From GCA-003244245 sp964250265 (GTDB lineage Bacteria; Actinomycetota; Actinomycetes; Mycobacteriales; Pseudonocardiaceae), in the NCBI GenBank assembly GCA_964250265.1, contig CAXUFG010000249.1, positions 1-7,383 of the forward strand: DNA of 7,383 nt, in the 5' to 3' direction. Position 1 is the first letter of the stretch, and each line of letters starts with the position of its first letter. A model generated the notes under the pieces. It ran no database searches, had not been told where the DNA came from, and was given only the letters and a program-made list of their open reading frames with translations. Below, piece by piece: positions 1-5,804 of this stretch. The translations under genes were made by a program, and so were the position numbers.

Positions 1-405
1 CTCGACTACCTACCCGAGATCGCCCGCACCGTCCTGAATGTCTTTCGGTGAGGTGCACCGCTACTCCTGCGACACCCTGGATCGCTGGATCCGCCGCGGG
101 CGGTTTCGAGGTCCTAGAGCCTTCCCTGCGTCAGCCCGGCGCCTGTGTCGATACCACGGCGCTGAAATTGGCGGTGGCCCTGAAGCGGGACAACCCGGCC
201 CGCACTGCCGCGCAGGTTGCCCGAATCCTGCAGGCCTCGAACGGCTATTCCCCTCGGAGTCCACTCTGTCGCGGTTGTTTCACAGTCACGAGCTGCATGA
301 CTCCCATGAGCCGCGACACCTCGGTGTTTTGGCGCACCGAACGAGCGCTGGGTGGGTGATGCGTTGCACGGGCCACGCCTGGGTGGCCGGAAATCCCATT
401 TCAGG
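1..405 (+). pseudogene. Helix-turn-helix/DDE transposase remnant, 5'-truncated by the window and frameshifted
   Basis: This is the N-terminal half of an actinobacterial transposase with an HTH region followed by an integrase-type DDE core. The pieces lie in different frames: TLDRWIRR (frame 2, near 76-99), then GGFEVLEPSLRQPG and ALKLAVALKRDNPARTAAQVARI (frame 3, near 105-235), then PSESTLSRLFHS (frame 2, from about 250) and NERWVGDALHGPRLGGRKSHF (frame 1, from about 340). The NPARTAAQVARIL and NERWVGDALHGP blocks are hallmarks of this family as I know it. The match then stops just after the first catalytic Asp region, at about 402, so the rest of the DDE core is missing. At least three frameshifts plus the truncation make it non-functional. 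The first 50 bases read LDYLPEIARTVLNVF in frame 1 and may be the same gene's degraded N-terminus, which is uncertain. Confidence 0.8.
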
Positions 406-507
406 CGCATCATCACCAAAGGCCGCCACCGCACGCCGGGCCGGTTCCGTACCCGGGTGATCAACGAGGGAGTCACCCCCTGCGTCTACATCGACTAACA
501 AACACAC
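405..507 (+). pseudogene. Short fragment of a second actinobacterial protein family fused to the transposase remnant
   Basis: Directly after the transposase match ends, the same frame continues as IITKGRHRTPGRFRTRVINEG, then VTPCVYID and a TAA stop at 496. I recognise this from memory as part of an actinobacterial family of unknown function whose members continue with a DYKHTRIKQYHKEG-like stretch. If one base is removed near 496-499, the sequence reads ID-Y-K-H-T, so a one-base insertion appears to have created the stop. Only about 34 residues are left, and after about 507 I no longer see the family. No function can be assigned. The junction at about 402-405 is in frame, so the two fossils read as one chimeric ORF. 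Recognition is by pattern memory and should be treated as moderate. Confidence 0.5.
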
Positions 508-671
508 CCACGACTGGGTGGGCTGCGCGATCTGCTTTCTGGTGCGTCAACATCGCGCTGACGACGGCTGAGTACTGTGTGCACCAACGGTCCGGCGTTC
601 TGCCCCACTGGTTGCCCCTTCCCTCCAGCCCGACCACGTGGTCCCCTTGGGTGTGCGCGCTGTGATGGGTG

Positions 672-706
672 GCGCCATGACGGACGACCGGGTGCGCCAT
701 GACGGA
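672..706 (+). repeat. 13-bp direct repeat GCGCCATGACGGA around the start codon
   Basis: GCGCCATGACGGA occurs at 672-684 and again at 694-706, a 22-bp period. Each copy contains an ATG, at 677 and 699, but the two are in different frames. Only the second opens the large effector frame. The repeat may be a small tandem duplication that moved or duplicated the translation start region. No strong purine-rich ribosome binding site is visible before either ATG. Confidence 0.6.
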
Positions 707-3560
707 AGCGGAGCGTGTTCGCGACCATGGATCGCGATCGCAGGACCGGGCCGACGTGCCCGGCAACGCACAGCACAGGACAGCGGACACCGCATACCCG
801 GCCGCGCGGGCGGTCCAGGAACGCACCCCGCTGACGACCACGCAGGTCCTCGCCCTGCAACGCAGCATCGGCAACGCTGCAGTCGTCCGCTTGCGGGGAC
901 CGCAGTGGCGTATCCATGACGCCTCGTCCGCCACCACCCCGGTCCCCCAGGGTGAGCCGGCAGCCCCGTCCGCCACTGTGCTGGCGCCAACCGGGCAGCG
1001 CTCCATCGTGTCTAACGTCCTGTGTTCCGCGGAGGCCCCTAGGGCGAGCCTCTGCGCACCGAGATGGAGACGCGCGTCGGGCGCGGACTTCACCGAGGTG
1101 CGCCCGCACGACGACGCGGCTCGCTCCGCAGCCGAGGTCAGCGCCCGTGCCTACGCCTCCGGCGACCATGTCGTCCTCGGTCGAGAGGGAGCGGACAAGC
1201 ACACGCTGGCTCACGAACTCACCCATGCGATCCAGCAACGCTCGGGACCGGTCGTGGGGATCCCGACCCCCCAGGGCATCACCGTCAGCGATCCTTTGGA
1301 CCGCTTCGAGCGCGAAGTCGAGGCCACCGCGACCCGGGTGCTGGCGTCATCGGTCCCGGCCCGTCAGGCAGAAGTACCCGCCAGACCAGCTCACCCTGGT
1401 CCAGGCACGATGCTACAGCGGGCGCCAGCGAACCCAAAATTCACCGAATTCACCGAAAACTACCCAACGAGCATGACGGAGGGGGAGTACCTGCCGTTCG
1501 TGGATGCCAGCATCAGTCACAGTGCGCCAATGGCCTTCATCGTCAACGCGATCCTGCCGCACAGCGACGTGCGGCACATCCCGGCTGTGATCGAGAGCAT
1601 CCTGGCTAATTACACAAGTCGCCCGCAGCGGGTGGGCGTGGTGCTCGGGATCAACGCCAAGAAGGGTGACGAAAAAGCGCTGGAAGCGGCCGTAGCCAAC
1701 GCACAGACCCTGATCGCGAGCGTCACCATCCCAGTCGCCTTAGTACACTCGACCTTCACGGGAGATTTTCCCTTTGGGAGGATGCGCAACGAGGTGCTCC
1801 ACAGCCCCGAGTGTCTGCGATTGACGAGTGCATTCGCGCTGCGTGGGATGCATCCCTACATCTCCATGCAGGACTTCGATACCGGTTCTCGCCAGGTACG
1901 GGGCGGCGCCCACGTCTTCGATTATTTCGAGGCGAAACTCAACTCGGTCCACGAGACAGACGAAGACCCTCATGCGGGCGGGTCCTCTAGCCGCCCGGCT
2001 TCATCGAACTCGCCATCGAGTTCCGCAAGTAGTTCCTCGCATGCTGCGACTTCCGGCGGCACGCGGCTGCCCCCTACCCGGCCGCTGATGATCGCGGGTG
2101 GTTACCGTCTTGCAACGAGCACGGACGAGTTCATTGCTGCGGTCCGCAGCCGTTACCCCAAGGGGTCAGGCGCGAGGATTCCCGAGTGGCTGGTTCCGAT
2201 GCCATCCACGGAAAAGCTCAACGCCATGGGGAAGAAGGACCAAGAGGTCTGGAAGAGGAGAGGGGCGGAGCAGCGGAAATTCATCGACGAGTTCTCGGGC
2301 CTGGTGGACCGGGATATGCGCGAGCGGGATCACCTCGCCGCGATACATCCGCTGCTGCCCTACGCACCGGAGCCGAACCTCCTATTCGACGCTCTGCCCA
2401 ATGTGCTGCGTCACGGCTCCCTACACTTTGGAGACGCAGGCGCCGAGTTCACCAAGCTCGCCATGCGCATCAACGAGTTCAACGCGTGGGAGCTGCACCG
2501 CCGGTTCGTCTCCCAATATCAGTCGGCCGAGACGCGCCGATTGCACGAAGATATCACGAACCTGGTACGGATCAATGCCGAGAACTGCACGCTACCGGAA
2601 CGCGGGCCCGCCGTAGTCACCGACTTCTTCGGCGGAGCGATCAGCACAGACCTGTCCCGCTTGGCATACCAATATTTGACTGGAGGAAGTCTACCCCAAA
2701 GCCATCTCGGACTGACAGACCTGATCGGAAGATATTTCTCAGCGTCGTCTGGCAATCCCAGAAAAGCGAAGACGGGCGTCAAGTTAAGTGACTATCGCGA
2801 CCGATACGAATTAGCCAATAAAGATACATACATGAAACAGGAAACCCTCCGTCGCAAGGGCCTCCCAAGCCTCCCCTCCAGCAGCGCGTCGGAGAGTGGA
2901 GGGAGAAACAAGAAGCGCCCGAAGGCCTCCGAGAAGCAGCTGGGCCCGAACAAGCGGCAAGAAATGGGCCACAACATATCCGCCCCTCTTCCGAAGCCCT
3001 TCGACTCGATCAGCGTGGGCATCTCGCCCCAGCACAAGATCGCGGCGGCCCGGGAACTGGCCCTCTCCACATCCAAGTTCAGGCTTGGCAGGACGCTCGC
3101 GTACGTTAAGTTCGACGTCCTCGATCGAGGCACGCCCATGGATGGCAACTGCCTCTACCATGCAGTTCACCAGGCGAGGACTGGGGAGTCCGCGAACCAA
3201 GCAGCTGCCGAGAAACTCCGGAGTACCGTCGTCGACTGGGCTCTTCAGGACGACAATCTGGCCCTAGTGAATAAATTCGCCGAGAATTTCGGAGCGGATA
3301 CAGGCGAGCTGATCAACACGATTGTCTGCAATGGCAACTGGGCCGGCCCGGCTGGAGATCTCGCCCCCCGCATGCTGGCCTCAGCGCTCGGGGTCACCAT
3401 CGTGATATATCCGGACAATGCTCCCCCGGTTACGCTGGAGCCCCTCACCGGCGAAGGCACGGAAACCCTGCACATCGACCTCGAGAACCAACACTACAGC
3501 GTCAGGCACGGTACGAACCAGGGCATGCCTGAGACGCACCAGAGCTTCAGCGAATCGTGA
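699..3560 (+). CDS. Putative eCIS cargo effector: DUF4157 domain + glycosyltransferase-like region + C-terminal OTU-like cysteine protease
   Basis: This 953-residue protein is probably loaded into an extracellular contractile injection system and delivered into target cells. Residues 51-66 carry LALQRSIGNAAVVRLR, the N-terminal motif of such cargo. DUF4157 follows (about 102-185) with zinc motif HELTH at 172-176 and a downstream DRFEREVEA (201-209). MLQRAP (238-243) ends the leader. Residues 245-475 resemble a GT-A glycosyltransferase, with GRMRN (360-364) and DFD (392-394) as candidate metal/nucleotide site. A Ser-rich stretch (428-453) interrupts it before PLMIAGGYR. A helical part (470-720) is unrecognised. 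A basic linker (736-753) precedes an OTU domain: DGNCLY with Cys818, NWAGPAGDLAPRMLASAL (W881), and HY with His932. The third triad residue is not assigned. Residues 115-128 appear out of frame relative to the family. ATG 699 is the only nearby in-frame start and has a weak RBS. No immunity gene adjoins. The frame and the DUF4157 and OTU calls are firm; the glycosyltransferase call is moderate. Confidence 0.93.
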   Translation: MTEAERVRDHGSRSQDRADVPGNAQHRTADTAYPAARAVQERTPLTTTQVLALQRSIGNAAVVRLRGPQWRIHDASSATTPVPQGEPAAPSATVLAPTGQRSIVSNVLCSAEAPRASLCAPRWRRASGADFTEVRPHDDAARSAAEVSARAYASGDHVVLGREGADKHTLAHELTHAIQQRSGPVVGIPTPQGITVSDPLDRFEREVEATATRVLASSVPARQAEVPARPAHPGPGTMLQRAPANPKFTEFTENYPTSMTEGEYLPFVDASISHSAPMAFIVNAILPHSDVRHIPAVIESILANYTSRPQRVGVVLGINAKKGDEKALEAAVANAQTLIASVTIPVALVHSTFTGDFPFGRMRNEVLHSPECLRLTSAFALRGMHPYISMQDFDTGSRQVRGGAHVFDYFEAKLNSVHETDEDPHAGGSSSRPASSNSPSSSASSSSHAATSGGTRLPPTRPLMIAGGYRLATSTDEFIAAVRSRYPKGSGARIPEWLVPMPSTEKLNAMGKKDQEVWKRRGAEQRKFIDEFSGLVDRDMRERDHLAAIHPLLPYAPEPNLLFDALPNVLRHGSLHFGDAGAEFTKLAMRINEFNAWELHRRFVSQYQSAETRRLHEDITNLVRINAENCTLPERGPAVVTDFFGGAISTDLSRLAYQYLTGGSLPQSHLGLTDLIGRYFSASSGNPRKAKTGVKLSDYRDRYELANKDTYMKQETLRRKGLPSLPSSSASESGGRNKKRPKASEKQLGPNKRQEMGHNISAPLPKPFDSISVGISPQHKIAAARELALSTSKFRLGRTLAYVKFDVLDRGTPMDGNCLYHAVHQARTGESANQAAAEKLRSTVVDWALQDDNLALVNKFAENFGADTGELINTIVCNGNWAGPAGDLAPRMLASALGVTIVIYPDNAPPVTLEPLTGEGTETLHIDLENQHYSVRHGTNQGMPETHQSFSES

Positions 3561-3822
3561 TCCCTTTGATGCCTCCATCTGCCGAACCTTGGTAATGGCG
3601 CAGCACGGGTCTGTTGCGTTAATGGGTGACAACGCGTCTTCTGTGCCTTGTACAGCTTCGTAGCCTCAGCCGCCCACGCGGTCACATCGGCCTGGACAGC
3701 CGATCCCAGCTTGACCTCGTACCATCGTGTCGGGAACCGGAAGTCCGTGGCTGCTGGTTCAGCATCGATGACAGCCTCGCGTGGTGGAGTACCTGATCAC
3801 CGAAGCTTTCCAAGGTCTCCCG
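3561..3822. other. Intergenic stretch with an unidentified minus-strand coding-like fragment (about 3635-3796)
   Basis: No convincing terminator follows the large effector gene. On the minus strand the frame opened by the stop at 3797-3799 reads PREAVIDAEPAATDFRFP, then TRWYEVKLGSAVQADVTAWA and AEATKLYKAQKT, ending near 3635. This looks like natural protein: a WYEVKLGS strand, then an amphipathic helix. There is no start codon or ribosome binding site in front of it, and the sequence after KAQKT degenerates into low-plausibility residues. I do not recognise the family. It is best seen as a fragment of a broken gene. The plus strand shows nothing credible here. Confidence 0.35.
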
Positions 3823-4125
3823 CTAGTGCCGGTGTGTGTCGGGGGAAGAGAATTGCCGCCATCCCACGTGGCGGACCATGTCAGTCAGGAGTCTCTTCGT
3901 GTGCGCCTCGACGGGCTGCTCGCTACGGCGAGAGCCCAGCGACAGTTGACCACCGGGGTTTACGCGGTGCATGATCCGCAGCACGCCTCGGTACACCACC
4001 GGCTCTGTACCGGCTGGCAGCGACCGGCGGACATGGGCGAACACCGCGACCCGCAGTTGCGGGTCGCACAGCGGAACCTGACTGTCGTACGGCGCGCCGA
4101 CGCGATCGTGTCGATTGCGGCGAGG
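3823..4125 (-). pseudogene. Unidentified minus-strand C-terminal coding fragment
   Basis: The minus-strand frame that carries the recombinase fragment runs on to a TAG at 3823. Its later part, including CDPQLRVAVFAHVRRSLPAG, then TEPVVYRGVLRIMHRVNPGG and later TKRLLTDMVRHVGW, does not match serine recombinases as I know them. It does have mostly G or C at third codon positions, as real actinomycete genes do. It could be the tail of another gene joined to the recombinase piece by a deletion, or a decayed recombinase region in a shifted frame. No motif for a function is visible, and no start codon or ribosome binding site belongs to it alone. Confidence 0.35.
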
Positions 4126-4263
4126 TTGGGCGAGGTGTTGTTGTTGGGCGGGGTGGGGGTCGGCGGTGCGCTGCTGATCCAGGCGCCGGTCGATCTCGGC
4201 GCGGATGAGCGCGGGGTTCGCGAGCAGCTCGGTGATGTGGTCCCAGACGGCGCCGTCTGCATA
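4126..4263 (-). pseudogene. Serine recombinase C-terminal fragment
   Basis: The minus strand encodes YADGAVWDHITELLANPALI followed by RAEIDRRLDQQRTADPHP. This matches the segment just after the zinc ribbon of large serine recombinases, where a D-x-A-V-W motif begins a long helix that leads into the coiled coil, with a typical LIRAEIDRRL stretch. The catalytic N-terminal domain, the recombinase domain and the zinc-binding cysteines are absent: upstream of the YADG the frame turns into unrelated residues. The coiled-coil part after about 4126 is also lost. Roughly 45 residues remain of a protein that normally exceeds 450. It is a mobile-element fossil that marks past integration or excision between the two effector genes. 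The identification rests on one block and is moderately secure. Confidence 0.6.
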
Positions 4264-4368
4264 AGCCCTCACCATTGAGGAGCAAATCACGCTTCCGCCC
4301 GGAAAAGGAATCCTGATCTTGATGCAAGCGGTCAAACAGGGCCTTGCCAACTCATCGGCAGAGCACTG

Positions 4369-5217
4369 TCAGAGCTGGATGCAGGGGATGCGCACCACGC
4401 CCGCCGGTAGTACGTGGTTCCGGAGGGAGGCTGGCGCTCCAGCGTCCAGCCCGGCCGTGACTGTCCCGGTCCCCTTAGCCTTCTTCATCCACTGCACCTC
4501 GCAGTCGAGATGGTCCTTGATCGCCCGCTGCTCGACGTTCGCGGGAGCAGGGTAAGGTTGTCCAACCGCCCGAACCTGGTATTCTAACCCGTACCAGTAC
4601 TGATCTTTGTAATAGAGCGCACGGCCTTGAGATTTTTGGATGGCGTCCTTGGCCTTCTTTTCGAACCGGTTGAGGTGATCCTTGTTGGCGATATGCGTGA
4701 GCGGCGTGAGATTCGCGGATATCCCGGGGCCGCCGAGGTTTTCATTGAGGAGATGCCCCTTGATCCACCGAATATTCTGAAACCGTGGGGCCCGATTTAG
4801 CGTATTCACCGATGTGCACTCGCCCTGGCCGGGCCCCGAGCCTCTGGCAGTCGGATCGTAGGCGCCAGGACCGACAACCGCATAAACGGAGTCTCCCCCA
4901 TCTCGCTTGTGGGAGTTACCGTAGGTTGGAGGCTCAAAGAGCGTCGGGCCTCTCACTTTTGCGCTGACCGATGGTCCTCCACGGCCAAGCCCGGCCGCAG
5001 CCGCCTTGCGTTTGGTACCGTTCCTCTGAACCGCGGGCAGGTGGTCGCCATTGAGGAGCTGCGAAACCGCCCGATTGCCGACGAGCCGCTGGAGAGCCAG
5101 CATGCTGCCTGGCGTCATGGGGTAGGTCCGGGGGGCTATGCAGCCGACTCTCGGCGGAACCTTGGGCAAGGTGATGCCGATCGCTTCTTGCTCAGGTTGT
5201 ACGCTCCTGATTCTCAA
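4369..5217 (-). CDS. Putative eCIS cargo nuclease: LALQR..GN leader + His-Me-finger DNA/RNA non-specific endonuclease-like domain
   Basis: This 282-residue protein is a probable toxin that cleaves nucleic acid. MLALQRLVGNRAVSQLL (residues 39-55) and AVQRNG (62-67) match the leader of eCIS cargo, but there is no DUF4157 domain or HEXXH. A basic TKRK (68-71) and a Gly/Pro-rich linker follow. The C-terminal domain has KGHLLNENLGGPG (153-165) and NLTPLTHIANKDH (169-181), the pattern of DNA/RNA non-specific endonucleases in polymorphic toxins. His155 is the likely general base, and Asn158, Asn160 or Asn178 are possible metal ligands. The C-terminal strands (LYYKDQYWYGLEYQVRA, 201-217) fit the core. 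The start is chosen as TTG at 5217 because AAGGGGA lies 4 bases upstream and a strong promoter lies behind it. An in-frame ATG reaches back to 5403 but would start upstream of that promoter; an ATG at 5118 lacks an RBS. No immunity gene is recognisable in the 100 bases downstream. It converges on the large effector. Confidence 0.88.
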   Translation of the reverse strand: MRIRSVQPEQEAIGITLPKVPPRVGCIAPRTYPMTPGSMLALQRLVGNRAVSQLLNGDHLPAVQRNGTKRKAAAAGLGRGGPSVSAKVRGPTLFEPPTYGNSHKRDGGDSVYAVVGPGAYDPTARGSGPGQGECTSVNTLNRAPRFQNIRWIKGHLLNENLGGPGISANLTPLTHIANKDHLNRFEKKAKDAIQKSQGRALYYKDQYWYGLEYQVRAVGQPYPAPANVEQRAIKDHLDCEVQWMKKAKGTGTVTAGLDAGAPASLRNHVLPAGVVRIPCIQL

Positions 5218-5221
5218 TGAT

Positions 5222-5228
5222 TCCCCTT
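5222..5228 (-). promoter_or_regulatory. Ribosome binding site deciding the TTG start of the nuclease gene
   Basis: On the minus strand AAGGGGA sits four bases before TTG at 5217. It is the only good purine-rich ribosome binding site in front of any candidate start of this gene, and it fits the anti-Shine-Dalgarno end of 16S rRNA. It therefore favours the 282-residue product over the longer 344-residue reading. Confidence 0.65.
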
Positions 5229-5271
5229 GGCCGACGAGTGGGCAAGTGATGTCATCGTCGCGCTGAAGGTA

Positions 5272-5301
5272 ATCATAGGGTGCACCACTTCCAGGTGTCA
5301 A
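5272..5301 (-). promoter_or_regulatory. Sigma-70-like promoter of the nuclease gene
   Basis: The minus strand has TTGACA (5301-5296), an 18-base spacer and TATGAT (5277-5272). The -35 box is a perfect consensus hexamer and the -10 box differs at one position. Transcription would begin near 5265, giving a leader of about 50 bases before the TTG start at 5217. Such a strong housekeeping-type promoter is unusual in actinomycete secondary loci and suggests expression by the principal sigma factor. Confidence 0.65.
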
Positions 5302-5804
5302 TGCCGGACGGACAGCCCTCGGGCAGTTCCGCACGCCCGAAAGGCACGTCGCGGGCGGGCGACGCTCAGAAGTCCCGAGAATACCTTCTGTCGGCCTGAG
5401 CACGTGCGCCGTTCCTGCTTACCGCCGGAATGTGAGTCGATTGAATCGGGAAGTGGTCGGATCTCGCTCGTCGCGACACGGCCTGAAGGGTCACATTTGA
5501 TCACACGATCGTAAGATTGTTAGCGGGGAGACACGGTAGTGAGTACGGGAAGAGCGGGCTGCGTTGGCCATCCTCTACAGGGAGCTGCTCTCGTTGCTGC
5601 AGGAGTAACTGTCATCCCTGAAGGAGCGGGACCGGTCAAGCAGTATTCCTGGGGTGGATCTTTGTTTTCGGTTTCTCCGCCAGGGTTTGGCGCGCCGGGC
5701 TGACCCCGGCTCATGAGCTGGTCGGCGTGTCAGTGCCTGTCGGGTTCCAGAAGTCGGCCGCAGCCGTGACCTGGGTGAACAAGGCGACCTACGCCACCAC
5801 CAGG
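5302..5804. other. Long intergenic region upstream of the nuclease gene and the integrase pseudogene
   Basis: About 500 bases lie between the nuclease promoter and the integrase remnant. I see no gene with a plausible start, ribosome binding site and family resemblance. The left part (5302-5403) is open on the minus strand in the nuclease frame but lies upstream of the promoter. The middle (5495-5520) is locally AT-richer, with an ACGATCGT palindrome. The right part, from about 5700, probably belongs to the left flank of the integrase element, but I cannot identify its terminal inverted repeat. Confidence 0.5.
5694..5710 (+). other. GC-rich hairpin
   Basis: GCCGGG, a 5-base loop CTGAC and CCCGGC form a perfect 6-bp stem. 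It could be a terminator-like structure ahead of the integrase remnant or part of the element's end. There is no T-tract. It is close to GCTCATGAGC, a separate 10-bp palindrome at 5709-5718. Confidence 0.35.

Noticed and set aside
473..1238. Long minus-strand open frames opposite the start of the large effector
   Set aside because: They are antisense to the recognisable leader and DUF4157 coding region. Their residues are Arg/Gly/Pro-rich without motifs, typical of shadow frames in GC-rich DNA.
4244..4259. Perfect 16-bp palindrome CAGACGGCGCCGTCTG
   Set aside because: It encodes the conserved ADGAVW residues of the recombinase fragment, so it is most simply explained as chance in GC-rich coding sequence rather than a site.
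3781..4278. 165-residue plus-strand open frame
   Set aside because: It is antisense to the recombinase fragment, whose minus-strand reading has clear family similarity; the plus reading shows none.
5218..5403. N-terminal extension of the nuclease to an ATG at 5403
   Set aside because: It would begin upstream of the TTGACA/TATGAT promoter, has no ribosome binding site and lacks family resemblance; the TTG at 5217 is better supported.
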